DNA from: Pycnococcus provasolii | Taxonomy: Eukaryota; Chlorophyta; Pseudoscourfieldiophyceae; Pseudoscourfieldiales | Assembly (NCBI GenBank): GCA_049487715.1 | Contig: CP150549.1 | Coordinates: forward strand, 1 to 64,000 | DNA: 64,000 nucleotides | Direction of reading: 5' to 3' | Shown here: in pieces, positions 11,742 through 21,715 of the stretch | Position numbering within the stretch: position 1 is the first letter of the stretch | Layout of the letters: every line of letters starts with the position of its first letter | Notes under the pieces: generated by a model | The model's input: the letters and a program-made list of their open reading frames with translations, nothing else | Database searches by the model: none | Told to the model about the DNA's origin: nothing | Translations under genes and position numbers: made by a program

Positions 11742-13118
11742 TCATTCATTCATAACGTTTGGCGCTTCGCCCACAAACACGCGCGTGTTCGTGAAGTCGT
11801 CAAGCATCGGGTCGTATCCATCGCGGCATCTTGTGGCGAATGGCGTGCCGTGCTCGCCGATAAACGATCGGCTTGCCATATGTTCAACCCGTGCTCCATT
11901 GCTGACGTCTTGATAAAGCGCCGAGATCGCGTCAAAATTCACGGGAAAGAATATGTCCGCCTCCCCAGGAGGAACGAGGTACGTCGCGTGATCAATGTTC
12001 GCACCGTGCTGCGTCGTGGACACAAGCGGTGCGCCGTGGCCTGCAACAACCACATCGGGAAGTGCGTCAAAATCTGCGGCAATCATGCTGTGCCGCGGGA
12101 GCGCGGCACGAAGAGCGCGGAATGCCTCAAGCGCACCCGTTGGGATCCAGAACACCTCCTCCCCTCGCACCTTGGCACTCAGCCATCGCGCCGCGAGCGC
12201 CATCTTGCCCACCCACCCAACACTAGGGCCAGGCAGGCCAGAATCGCCACCACCGTGCAGCTTCATCGCCTTTTCGAGAACGTGCAAAATCAGCGCATCT
12301 TCCACCGGGCGCAACACCTCGACTCCAGCTCCATCGTACCCAGCGCCGTACGCCTTGCTACCCCGCCAAGTTCGCTTCGCCACCGCGGCATCCTCGGCGT
12401 TTCGCGTTTTCGCGATCGCTTGAGCTTCGCCTGCATCAAAACACTCCACTGCAGTCTCAAACCATGCGCTTCCTTGTCGTACGACACGGTCATGAGGCAG
12501 GTTGTCTAACACCTCCAGCATCAGAACGACACACGGCTGGTGGGTTGCCCACGACTGCGTCCGCGCGCTGTCCAAGTCGCCAAACGGCTCGCACTGCAGA
12601 GCCTCGAAGCGGTCCTTCGCGTGCCCAGCCTCGGCAACACGACTACGCTGTCGTTGCGCTAGTGTTCGACTCGGCTCGAGCGCGGTGTATCGCATCGTCG
12701 CGTACACGTCCGGCGCGACATCGCGCACGTGACTAAGCACGTCGCGCGCTGCAGTTCCGTTCCCCGCACCAACCTCGAATATACGCAGCGGGGCGCCGGG
12801 AACCAAGTGTCGTTTCAGTACGTGTTCGGCAACTGCACGGCCGTAGTGCGGCTGGAACAGCTCAGATGGCGTGAGCCACGCGGTGTTCAGCTTCTCGTAG
12901 ATGCGCGAGAGGACGGCCTGATACTGCCGTTGGTTTGGTATGTCGTTGAAGTTCACGGGTTTCTGCAGCATGCCAACGGGCGCGGATCCATGCTTTGTAA
13001 AGTAGCCCACCTTTGGGTCTACGAGTGCCTGTCGTATGCGCTCCCGCACAAGGACGCACACCGTCGCCGCCGATGCCGCCGCCGACGTCGCCGACGTCGC
13101 CGACGCCACGCGTTGCAT
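11742..13118 (-). CDS. NDUFAF7/MidA-type SAM-dependent methyltransferase
   Basis: 458 residues from ATG 13118 (MQRVASATS). It belongs to the Methyltransf_28 (DUF185) family, whose mitochondrial member NDUFAF7 dimethylates an arginine of a complex I core subunit during assembly. The N-terminal GYFTKH and the FNDIPNQRQYQ block, the SAM-binding loop FEVGAGNGTAARDVL and the following acidic strand position, the LMLEVLDNLPHD segment and the C-terminal FPVNFDAI are all visible. The Ser/Ala-rich N-terminus fits a mitochondrial presequence. A longer in-frame start at 13301 is possible. It fits with the NUXM complex I gene at 23.4 kb only thematically. Confidence 0.8.
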   Translation of the reverse strand: MQRVASATSATSAAASAATVCVLVRERIRQALVDPKVGYFTKHGSAPVGMLQKPVNFNDIPNQRQYQAVLSRIYEKLNTAWLTPSELFQPHYGRAVAEHVLKRHLVPGAPLRIFEVGAGNGTAARDVLSHVRDVAPDVYATMRYTALEPSRTLAQRQRSRVAEAGHAKDRFEALQCEPFGDLDSARTQSWATHQPCVVLMLEVLDNLPHDRVVRQGSAWFETAVECFDAGEAQAIAKTRNAEDAAVAKRTWRGSKAYGAGYDGAGVEVLRPVEDALILHVLEKAMKLHGGGDSGLPGPSVGWVGKMALAARWLSAKVRGEEVFWIPTGALEAFRALRAALPRHSMIAADFDALPDVVVAGHGAPLVSTTQHGANIDHATYLVPPGEADIFFPVNFDAISALYQDVSNGARVEHMASRSFIGEHGTPFATRCRDGYDPMLDDFTNTRVFVGEAPNVMNE

Positions 13119-14090
13119 GCGCGAGGATGGTTCGCGCAATTTTGGGGGTTTGAAGTACCCGGTAGTTTGCCAGAGAGGAGGGAGGTGGTTGAATGAAAGG
13201 GAAAGGTGTGAAAGAAGTTCTCCCAGGGTCCAGGACTGGGTCCAGGGATGGATGTCACTGCAGGAGTGCAAGGTGTCCGTCCGCGCATGGCTGCATGGCA
13301 ATCATGTCAGGCTCAGGGTCCCGTTGACGGCTCTTGACTAAGCTCTTGACTCGTCTTGACCACCTTGTTTGGAAGAGCTAGCTGTTCGACCTCATGCCTC
13401 ATGCCTCATGGCGGTGGCGTGCCTTGTCCGCATGAGGTTTTCCCCGGCCCAACGGACAGCGGTCCTCGCCCCTGGGGTCCCCTTACTCCCTTCCTTTTCC
13501 CCAACGCCTCTCCCTCGCCGACCACGCAACAAGTTCCACTACCAAACCTCCGGCCAGAAAAAAATGTCCCCCCCCCCCTTCTACCACCCAATGAACGGGG
13601 TACCATCGATATATTTTTGTCCTATTACATGGTGCCAAGACGGCAGGTTTGGTCCACTTGTTCCCCTGTGGCCCTGTCCTCGACGAATTCAAACGGTCAC
13701 CTGCAGGTGTCACTTGCCTTTCCCCCAGGGAAACCTGGAAGGGAAGAACAAACATTTAGTCTATTTTCACCTGTTATTTTCGAAAGTTTTCTTAGTTTTC
13801 CGTTGTAGATTGTGGTTGTGGCGAAGGGTGTTTCACTTTTCCATGGGTTTGCAAGCACATGTTTCTGGGTGGTATGCCCTGACGGGGGGGGGTACATTTT
13901 TTTCTGGCCGGAGTTTGGTAGAGTTAGTTCCACTCCCAAACTTCAAACGTCAACGTCAGCACATCCGGCAGACCGGCGCGTGTGTCGCGTGCTCGTGCGT
14001 GGTCGTCGGCACAACAGGCAAGAACAATATCGCAGCTCGGTGCGCATCAAGGAAAAAGGCAAGCGGACACGTTGACCTGGCGATAACAAC
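13119..14090. other. Intergenic region with inverted-repeat element
   Basis: About 970 bp upstream of the nephrocystin-like gene. No convincing coding sequence. It contains homopolymer C and G runs (13566-13578, 13884-13892) and the inverted-repeat unit listed separately. Confidence 0.5.
13539..13921. mobile_element. Possible MITE: about 380 bp with 36-bp terminal inverted repeats
   Basis: The left arm starts CTACCAAACCTCCGGCCAG at 13539 and the right arm ends CTGGCCGGAGTTTGGTAG at 13920; each then runs through an A/T heptamer into a C or G run, so the arms match over about 36 bases with one indel and one mismatch. AGTTCCA precedes the left arm, and AGTTAGTTCCA follows the right arm, suggestive but not proof of a target duplication. 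The interior has no transposase. Confidence 0.45.
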
Positions 14091-17000
14091 ATGGGGGGTG
14101 GTGCTTCAAAGGGAACCTCGGCCGCTCAGGGAGATGAAGCAGGTGAGGAAGACACGTACCACGACGAGGAGCACTACGAAGACGACGAGCACGGCGAGCA
14201 GCACTACGAAGACGAGCAGAGGTACTACGACTCGCAGGACGCGGAGACGGCGCACGGGGCGATCCAGCCTTGGGACGGAGAAAGTGCTGCGGCTGCGGAG
14301 GACGAGAGTGGGGCGGCACCTGTGCCGCCTCTTGCACTTCCTACGGCGCCCCGCGGATGGACGAGCGGCGAGGCAGAGGCCATGGCGGCGAAGAGAAGGC
14401 TCGCACGACTTAGAGCGGTCTTCATAGGAAGGCGTGGCGCGGTGAACGCTCTCAAGACGCACGCGCTTGCAGTTACGGGGCCAAATCCGTTCGTACTTAC
14501 GGGAGACCAGGGATGCGGAAAGTCAGCAGCCGTCGCCACATTTCTTGCGGAGTTTGAAAACGAGGCGAAGAAGCAGGGGAGCGGAAATGCAACCGCGGCG
14601 GCGCGCAAGACGTTACCTGATATGTCCGACCTGCGGGACCAGAGTATCGTCAAGGCTATTGGCGAGGGAAGTCAGGTGGTCCCCGGCGGCGAGGGAAACA
14701 ACCCTCCGTTCGTTCTCTACCACAGCTTCTCCGAGGTGGCGCCGGGTGGCTGCGCACGCCTGCGTCGCGTGATCATTCGCATGTGCCAGAGCCTCAAGGC
14801 AAGGTTTGGCATCTACCACCCCGTTCCAGGCAGCGTTAAATCCGCGACGAAGGACGACGATGAGGTAAGCGTTGCATTTGCAAGATTCCTTGCGCACGCC
14901 TCGCTTTTCACGCGCATTGTCGTAGTATTCGACGACCTCGATCGCGCGGACACGTCAGGAATGCCCGCCGACTGGCTGCCTATTTCTCTGCCCCTCGCAG
15001 TTCGCGTTTTCATCGTCTCAAATGGAACGCGCTGGCTCAAGTCGTACTGCGAAAGGCGCGCAAACAATATCACAGTACACAAGATGGAAGCGACGGAGCT
15101 CGAAGAACGCAAGGGATTCATGCTAAAGACGCTTGGCCATGTGCTGACACGCGTCGATGCCGCGGGAGCATCCGGAAAGCGATCGACGGAATTTCTAAGA
15201 GCACTTTACCCGCTGATGGAAAAGGCAGAGGCGGGCAGGCCGTTGTACCTCGTGACCGCGCTGAACGAGGTGGAGAGGCGGTATCGGAGAATTGAGGAGG
15301 ACGCGAACGAAGGTGAGGTGGCAGCTGAGGCGTTGCAGGGACTCGTGGAAGATATTGTTGCATTCCCTGACACCACGAGAGGTCTCTTCTTGGAGGTTTT
15401 AGGAGCTCTCGAGCACGAGTACGGGCAGACGCTCATCGGCGACACGATCACACTGCTCGCGTGCGCACGCTCTGGCTTGCAGGTTAGTGAGCTATGCGAA
15501 CTACTTCGCGAGAACGATGACCAGAGCGACATCGAGGAGTCGTACGTTGTGCGCTTGCTGGATGATCTGGAGCCGTACCTAATCCAGGCTACACCCATGG
15601 TCAATACGCCAATCGACGATACCATCCGCGTGTTCAACTCAAGTCCGCTATTCACGATTGCGGTGAAGCGGTACCTGCCCAGCTGGCAGGATGTGCGCCG
15701 CGTGCACCAGCGACTCGGCGGATTTTTCGAGAGGAGCACTGCTGAAAGAGATGGGGGGCATTCGTGGCGAACGGCGCTCGAATACTTTCACCAGCTGGTG
15801 AAAGGCGAAGATTTTCAGGCGATGAGTGTACACTGCGCGAATCCGGAGGTGCTGAGTGCGTATGCCACGGACACGGACTTTCGCGAGGATCTCAAGGATG
15901 CTCTCGACCTGATTGCATCCTCGAAGGCAGATCTCTCGCAGTCGACGTCTCTTTCAGGAAACACGAGCAAGGGCGATGCGGGCAAGCAAAGAGTTCGGGA
16001 AATTATTAAGCAGGCAGAGGAGGCGGCTGATATGAAGGCTCGTGCTGACGCGAAGAATGTCTCCATGCTAAGCAACGGTGCGTCGTTCATGTCCTGGTAC
16101 GGAATTCCTGCAGCTGCGGAGGACCTCCTTGCGAAGGCTGTTGAACGTGCGGTTGAGAGCCGCGGTGTAGGTTCAGATGCTAATGCTGAGCGCACTGACA
16201 GAATGCTCGGCACTTTGCTGACATCACTAGGCGATGTTGCCGCTAAGCAAGGGCGGTATGATGAGGCGGAGGAGACGTTTAATCAGGCGATTGCCCTTTA
16301 CAGCAAACTGTACGGCACCGAATCGAATCCTTTCGTGGCCGCGGCGACTTTGTCGTGCGCTGACGCGAAGTACGCAACTGAAAATGCCAAGGAGGCATTT
16401 GATCTGTACGTGAAAGCTGTGCAGCTATGGGAATCGTCTGAGGAGGCTGGGTATGAGGGAGAGGATCCCACCTCTATTGTCCGTGCGTTATGCGGTCTGT
16501 CAAGTGCATGTGAGGACCTGAACCAGTGCGTGGAGGCGGAGCACGCAAACGAAAAGGCGCTCGAGAAGCTCGAGCAGACACTGGGGGCTGACCACCCCGA
16601 GGTTTCAGAACATCTCAGCACAATGGCAATGTCGTACAAGTCGCACGGTGAGTTTATGAAGGCAGAGTTCTGCTTCTGCCGCACGCTCACATTCGACCAT
16701 CGCTTTTACTCGTCGCGATCTCTGCCGGTCGCACGCACTTACAGCAACCTTGCAGATTTACACCGTCTTATGGGCGACAACAAGCATACGCTAGCCCTGT
16801 ACCAGAGGGCACTGCAAATTTGCGAGGATGTGAAAGGTAATCACGACACAGAAGCGGCGACTTACCTAAACAATGCGGCCGAGATTCTTCGCAGCCAGGG
16901 AAATTTTGCGGAGGCTGAACCGCTGTACATGAGGGCACTTGCGATTGACAAGGAGGCGTTGGGGCAGGCGAGTCCGACGCTGTCGATCCGGCTGAACAAT

Positions 17001-20000
17001 CTCGCGGAGTTGTATCGCGACCAAGGCCGTTACGACGAAGCCAAGCCTCTCTACGAAAAGGCGATTTCAATTGATGAGGCTGCTCTCGGGCGATCCTCTC
17101 CGACCCTTGCCACCTACCTCAACAATCTGGCCGGATGCCATAAGATGGCGAACGAGCTCGAGGAGGCAGAAGCGGCTTACAAGCGTGCGATTGCACTTGA
17201 CGAGTCCGCACTTGGCGCGCAGCACCCAGACATTGCCATTTATCTTTCGAATCTTGCTGGGATTTACAAACTGCAGAAGCGCTTCGAGGAGGCGGAACCC
17301 ATATACAAACGAGCTCTCGCTATTACCGAGGAGGCGTTGGGCGAGAATCATTCTGATGCGGCGGTATTTTACTCGAATCTTGCTATGCTAAAAAAGGAAC
17401 AGGGCGAGCTAGAGCAGGCTAGGCCTTACTATGAAAAAGCCATTGATATTGGCGAAGTGACACTCGGCGCAGACCACCCGCAAGTCGCAAAGCGACTCAG
17501 CAATCTTGGCAGTCTCCTCTTCGAGATGAAATATTTCGCCGAGGCAAAACGACTTTTCTCGCGTGCGAACACGATTTGTACGAAAGCGCTCGGGGCGAAT
17601 CACCCCGACACCATGGCTTGCCGCGGATGGTGCGATGCCATCGATAGCTACATGCGAAAGATGGCTTCAGACAAGGAGCGCGAGGAACGTGCCGCGGCCG
17701 CAAATAATGATAGGATGCGCAAGGGCAAGGAAAAAGTGCTCAACGAACCTGCACTTCCATCCACATCTCATCCCACAGCTTCAAATCAGGCGTTCGACAA
17801 CATGAAACGGCGCAATAGCATGAGCATGGAAGCGATGCTGCAGGATTTGGGCGAAATCGACGAAGATGCACAAAGCTTGCGCTCGCATAATTCTTCACCC
17901 ACGAAGAATCGAATGGCTTTCGCATCTACTAGTGAGACTGCAGCAGTGGAAGAAACACCCGGAGCTGCTGAAGATTACGATCACTTACCTGTGGCGCCTC
18001 GGCCGGCATATGCAAGAAATTCAATGGTATCGATAGATGCCACGAATGTTGCATCCGCAATTGCAAGTGATCCTCGCGTGACCATGGGAGACTCAGAGGA
18101 CTTGCTAGTATCGCATAGCAATGAGATTGACATGATGGAACAGCAGCAGCAGCAAGTTGAGAAAATGCCTCAAAGTCAAGTCAAGTTCCGTCGAGTTCCT
18201 TCCGAGGAGATTCCCTCAATGCAAGAAAGTACTTCCGCGGAAGCAATGATGCACGAAAGTGTCTCTGCTAATCACGATATGGCACATACGCAGCTGCAGT
18301 CGCAGTCGCAGCAGCAAGTAAGTACTGCTCAAGCGATTAATCAGAGTATGAATGCACATGATCACCATATGCCGCAAGTGCAAGCAAACGGAGCAATCTA
18401 TCCAGCGCCGACGACTGAACCTATGGTTCCCAGTGCCGCGACGGGTGCACGGGCGATCAACGCCGCGCCGAACTCCGTGCCTGTTCCAGTGACCAGCCTT
18501 CTCCCCGCTGTTTCCTCGTCGATCGCGCCCAATTCAGGCCTGCATGCGCAGGCTGAGACCATGGCCGCGCAGGCGAGCATGGTTTCTCTGAATTCCAGCT
18601 TGGGAGCATCAAATGTACTTCAGGGTAGCCCGACGCGCATGCATCCGACAACCACGAATATTCAACCTGTCGACGCCGCGAGTATGCTGGCGTCGCACAA
18701 CCTTGATTCATCCGTCGCTACGATGCAGCAGCAGATGGCACTCGCGCAGCAAATGCAAATGCAGCAAGCGGCGCAGCAAATGCAAATGCAGCTCATGGAA
18801 CTCCAGAAGCAAGTATTGGAGCTGAAGATGTCCGGAGGAAGTGTCAAACCGACGGATTCGCTCGACGCGGCGGCGGAGGCAGAGATTGCCTCGGCCAGTG
18901 TGTTGATGAACATGGAGAATGTGCCACCGGTGGGTTATCATGCAGATTTGAGCGCGATGGACTTAGACAGCTTCTTGGCTGCGAAGGTTGAGTATCTTGG
19001 GAATCGCCGCTACCGCTGCCTGCTTGACGGAAAGGTGCTCTCAACATTTAACCTCATGCGCGTTCACGTTGCAAAGTCATTCCCGGGAGAGATTCGTGAA
19101 TTTGCTGCCGAACAGCGCCGTGCACGCGAGTCGGCTGCTTCCGGAATGCCGATGAAGACTTCACCGGAATTGCAATCAGCCGGTAACGCCGAACCTATCG
19201 GTGCGAGTAAGGCGATGCCTGACGGTAGCAAATTCGTCGCAGAAGCTCAGAGAAGTGCTCCCACACCCATTGCAGATGATCGCATGGAGAAGTTAGAGCG
19301 CGAGCTGGGCCGGCTGCAGGGAGCTGTGTCTGCGCAACTAGGGGTAGGAACTGCTACTACGCCAGATGCAATTGGCGTGACTCAACAAAAAATTGGACCC
19401 GCCGCCGGCGCATCTGCAACAATGCCGGTACCAGGGCAAAATGGCGCGGCGTTACCTTCAGAAGCGGAAGCTCGCATTGCCGCCCTCGAGGCTGAGCTCA
19501 GGCGCATGCAGTCGTCAGCTCCTCCGCCGCATATGATGACTCCCTCGCCTTATGTTGCGGCAGTCCCCGGAATGCCGTGGTCGGCAGGTGCCGTCATGGC
19601 GCCCATGTCATACCTTGCGGAACGTCAGGCGATGTTTGGACGTAATTCGGCTCTCGAGGAGCAGTACATTCAAGCGATGCAACACAGGCCGTCTGCAGTA
19701 AACGCTTGGGCCACACCGAACCCCACATCTGCATCGGCTGCTGCCCGTGCGCCGTCCTCGCTTGGCATGCCATTGTCAGCGACGCCGGAGCATGCCGAGG
19801 CTGCCGCACCTGCAGTGGCATCTTCTGGCCAGAGCTTCAGTGACATGCTTGAAGCTGAGCGCGGCGAAAATCCGTTTCGCTCAAACGGCGCCATGGCTCT
19901 TCAGCAAGATGCTGCTCGTGCGCCTCTGGGAGGTGGGTCGGGAATATCCGGTGAATCCGCCGGAGTCAAGGAACACATGGTTGTGCTTGCAAAGCAGAGC

Positions 20001-20255
20001 CGGCTCACGCAACATGTTGGCAGTTCGCATGTGGCTGGCGATCCTACGCATCCTCTGCAGGCGCTAGTTTCGAAGGGTGACATGGACCGAATCGGGCTGT
20101 TCATGTGCGCAAGGTCCGAACAGATTGGGCGCCGTCAATTTTTGTGCGAGCTTGACGGGCACACGTTCTCGACGATCCACCTTCTTCGAGCGCACTTTGA
20201 GAAGAATTATCAGCGCGAGGCGGAGGAGTGGTGGAACGCGCAGCAGTATTTGTAA
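14091..20255 (+). CDS. Nephrocystin-3-like P-loop NTPase with TPR array
   Basis: 2054 residues. The N-terminus MGGGASKG fits N-myristoylation, followed by an acidic Glu/Asp/His/Tyr-rich stretch. A STAND-type NTPase domain has Walker A GDQGCGKS near 138-146 and Walker B VVVFDDLD near 277-284. About residues 700-1180 hold a run of 42-residue kinesin-light-chain-type TPRs (repeated A-E-x-L-Y-x-R-A-L and LNNLAELYRDQG patterns). Then come a disordered region with Gln/Met runs near 1540-1570 and two related C-terminal modules near 1620-1665 and 1997-2053 with a C-x-L/E-x-D-G ... F-S-T ... H pattern. Myristoylation plus NTPase plus TPR is the nephrocystin-3 plan (ciliary inversin compartment), but the C-terminal half is different. 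A generic NB-ARC/TPR protein is the alternative. Confidence 0.75.
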   Translation: MGGGASKGTSAAQGDEAGEEDTYHDEEHYEDDEHGEQHYEDEQRYYDSQDAETAHGAIQPWDGESAAAAEDESGAAPVPPLALPTAPRGWTSGEAEAMAAKRRLARLRAVFIGRRGAVNALKTHALAVTGPNPFVLTGDQGCGKSAAVATFLAEFENEAKKQGSGNATAAARKTLPDMSDLRDQSIVKAIGEGSQVVPGGEGNNPPFVLYHSFSEVAPGGCARLRRVIIRMCQSLKARFGIYHPVPGSVKSATKDDDEVSVAFARFLAHASLFTRIVVVFDDLDRADTSGMPADWLPISLPLAVRVFIVSNGTRWLKSYCERRANNITVHKMEATELEERKGFMLKTLGHVLTRVDAAGASGKRSTEFLRALYPLMEKAEAGRPLYLVTALNEVERRYRRIEEDANEGEVAAEALQGLVEDIVAFPDTTRGLFLEVLGALEHEYGQTLIGDTITLLACARSGLQVSELCELLRENDDQSDIEESYVVRLLDDLEPYLIQATPMVNTPIDDTIRVFNSSPLFTIAVKRYLPSWQDVRRVHQRLGGFFERSTAERDGGHSWRTALEYFHQLVKGEDFQAMSVHCANPEVLSAYATDTDFREDLKDALDLIASSKADLSQSTSLSGNTSKGDAGKQRVREIIKQAEEAADMKARADAKNVSMLSNGASFMSWYGIPAAAEDLLAKAVERAVESRGVGSDANAERTDRMLGTLLTSLGDVAAKQGRYDEAEETFNQAIALYSKLYGTESNPFVAAATLSCADAKYATENAKEAFDLYVKAVQLWESSEEAGYEGEDPTSIVRALCGLSSACEDLNQCVEAEHANEKALEKLEQTLGADHPEVSEHLSTMAMSYKSHGEFMKAEFCFCRTLTFDHRFYSSRSLPVARTYSNLADLHRLMGDNKHTLALYQRALQICEDVKGNHDTEAATYLNNAAEILRSQGNFAEAEPLYMRALAIDKEALGQASPTLSIRLNNLAELYRDQGRYDEAKPLYEKAISIDEAALGRSSPTLATYLNNLAGCHKMANELEEAEAAYKRAIALDESALGAQHPDIAIYLSNLAGIYKLQKRFEEAEPIYKRALAITEEALGENHSDAAVFYSNLAMLKKEQGELEQARPYYEKAIDIGEVTLGADHPQVAKRLSNLGSLLFEMKYFAEAKRLFSRANTICTKALGANHPDTMACRGWCDAIDSYMRKMASDKEREERAAAANNDRMRKGKEKVLNEPALPSTSHPTASNQAFDNMKRRNSMSMEAMLQDLGEIDEDAQSLRSHNSSPTKNRMAFASTSETAAVEETPGAAEDYDHLPVAPRPAYARNSMVSIDATNVASAIASDPRVTMGDSEDLLVSHSNEIDMMEQQQQQVEKMPQSQVKFRRVPSEEIPSMQESTSAEAMMHESVSANHDMAHTQLQSQSQQQVSTAQAINQSMNAHDHHMPQVQANGAIYPAPTTEPMVPSAATGARAINAAPNSVPVPVTSLLPAVSSSIAPNSGLHAQAETMAAQASMVSLNSSLGASNVLQGSPTRMHPTTTNIQPVDAASMLASHNLDSSVATMQQQMALAQQMQMQQAAQQMQMQLMELQKQVLELKMSGGSVKPTDSLDAAAEAEIASASVLMNMENVPPVGYHADLSAMDLDSFLAAKVEYLGNRRYRCLLDGKVLSTFNLMRVHVAKSFPGEIREFAAEQRRARESAASGMPMKTSPELQSAGNAEPIGASKAMPDGSKFVAEAQRSAPTPIADDRMEKLERELGRLQGAVSAQLGVGTATTPDAIGVTQQKIGPAAGASATMPVPGQNGAALPSEAEARIAALEAELRRMQSSAPPPHMMTPSPYVAAVPGMPWSAGAVMAPMSYLAERQAMFGRNSALEEQYIQAMQHRPSAVNAWATPNPTSASAAARAPSSLGMPLSATPEHAEAAAPAVASSGQSFSDMLEAERGENPFRSNGAMALQQDAARAPLGGGSGISGESAGVKEHMVVLAKQSRLTQHVGSSHVAGDPTHPLQALVSKGDMDRIGLFMCARSEQIGRRQFLCELDGHTFSTIHLLRAHFEKNYQREAEEWWNAQQYL

Positions 20256-20426
20256 TACCAGCCTCTTTTGTATCGTACCACTTCTTTGGTCGGGACCAGG
20301 TTTCGGCCGGTTCAGGCAGTCACGGAGTCGCTCCTCAGTCGGGCACCGGAACTTGGGTCGAGTTCCCGAAAATCCCGACCCTCAGTCCCTCGCAACTCCG
20401 CGCACGTCGCCGAGTGGAGAATTCCT

Positions 20427-21671
20427 ATGGTCAAGGCACTCGCATGGCGCGGGGAAGCGCGGCGCGCATGGCGACCGTGTCGGCCAAGCCTGAGCTGTCG
20501 AGTAAGGTGCTTTGCAAGGGAACCGCGAGAGCCTACGTCAACGACGTACCTTCCCGGCGCACGTTTCGTGCTCTACACAAGCTGGCAGGTGGCACGCCCT
20601 CTCCTTGCATCGACCGCTACTGTGGCAGCAGCCGCGTGGAGCGTTGCCACTGCCGCAGATGCTGCTCCTCTACTTCGAGCTGATGGTGTGACGGCGCAGG
20701 CAGCACTTGCTCTGTTGGCACAGGCAGGCGCGTTGCGCATTCCTCAGTGCTTGAGTGCCGCCCTCCCCGCTGCCGTGCTTCTCGCGCCGCTTTGGGCGTT
20801 GGGTGCGATGGCGCAGCAGGGCGAGATCGTCGCTGCTCGCAGCCTCGGTGTTCCTCCTACCCAGCTTCTTGCAGGGCCCGTGCTGCTGGCTGCCGCCGCT
20901 GCCGCTATTACCGCGCACGTGTGCCACGTGGCGATGCCTAGTTGCGCGGCGCGCGCCCAAGCGCTCTCCAGCTCAGCCCGTGGCGCGGTGACAGGCGCGC
21001 ACAGCGCGACGCCCTTTCCCGGAGGTGGCGGCTACTTGTTTGCCAGCCGTGCCATGAGTGGAGAGAAAAGCGGTTGGCACGACGTCGCCACAGTTGCTCT
21101 TCCCGAGCGCTCCGTGGTGTGCGCCGCCACGCTTCGGCAAGACGGCCAAAGCTGGACATTTACCGAGGGGGTGAGTTGGTCCGCGAAATCTGGCGCAAAA
21201 CGTTTTCGAGTTCTTCGTCTGGATGACTCGCGCGTTGACGAGGTGATTCGAAAGCGCCTTTCGCGCAGAGCGTTAGACGACCTGCTATCGTCGAATCGAA
21301 ACACGTGCACTAACACGGATGCAACGAGCACAGCGGAGCTATTCGCGGGAGCGCTGTCGGCACGGCTACAGGACGACCTACGTACCTCACGACATCTGTG
21401 TGTGAAAGCTCACCAGCGGTCATCTTTGCCCGTAGCCGTATTTCTACTCGGAGTGACAAGCGCCTTGCTCGCTTTGGTCACAGACGAGGTGGATGGTCGG
21501 CGATCCGGTCTCGCTGCGCTTTGCATCGCGTTCACCTTCTGGGTTGTAAGCGCGCTAGGAAGCGCACTTGCGCAGCTCGGGATGCTCCCGTGCTGGATCG
21601 GCGCGTGGTTAGGATGCGCCGTGCTCGCAGGATGTGCCGGATTCTCGTTGCACAACGTGCTATCGAAATAA
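20427..21671 (+). CDS. LptF/LptG (YjgP/YjgQ)-family permease, probably plastid
   Basis: 414 residues from ATG 20427 (MVKALAWRG). The Arg/Ser-rich first 40 residues resemble a plastid presequence. The order then follows LptF/G permeases: an N-terminal helix pair with GEIVAARSLGVPPTQLL, which matches the family cytoplasmic-loop motif (E-I-x-A-x-R-x-x-G), a soluble beta-rich domain from about 210 to 330, and two or three C-terminal helices (LPVAVFLLGVTSALLAL and following). In bacteria these proteins extract lipopolysaccharide; cyanobacteria and some algae carry homologues of uncertain substrate. It starts about 170 bp after the nephrocystin-like gene and converges with the next gene across 44 bp. 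Confidence 0.7.
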   Translation: MVKALAWRGEARRAWRPCRPSLSCRVRCFAREPREPTSTTYLPGARFVLYTSWQVARPLLASTATVAAAAWSVATAADAAPLLRADGVTAQAALALLAQAGALRIPQCLSAALPAAVLLAPLWALGAMAQQGEIVAARSLGVPPTQLLAGPVLLAAAAAAITAHVCHVAMPSCAARAQALSSSARGAVTGAHSATPFPGGGGYLFASRAMSGEKSGWHDVATVALPERSVVCAATLRQDGQSWTFTEGVSWSAKSGAKRFRVLRLDDSRVDEVIRKRLSRRALDDLLSSNRNTCTNTDATSTAELFAGALSARLQDDLRTSRHLCVKAHQRSSLPVAVFLLGVTSALLALVTDEVDGRRSGLAALCIAFTFWVVSALGSALAQLGMLPCWIGAWLGCAVLAGCAGFSLHNVLSK

Positions 21672-21715
21672 TGTGTAAATAATAAGTACAGTAATTACAA
21701 CGCAAACGCTTGTCG

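Noticed and set aside
13369-14427. 352-codon plus-strand frame
   Set aside because: Runs through the inverted-repeat unit and into the nephrocystin-like gene in the wrong frame; no domain seen.
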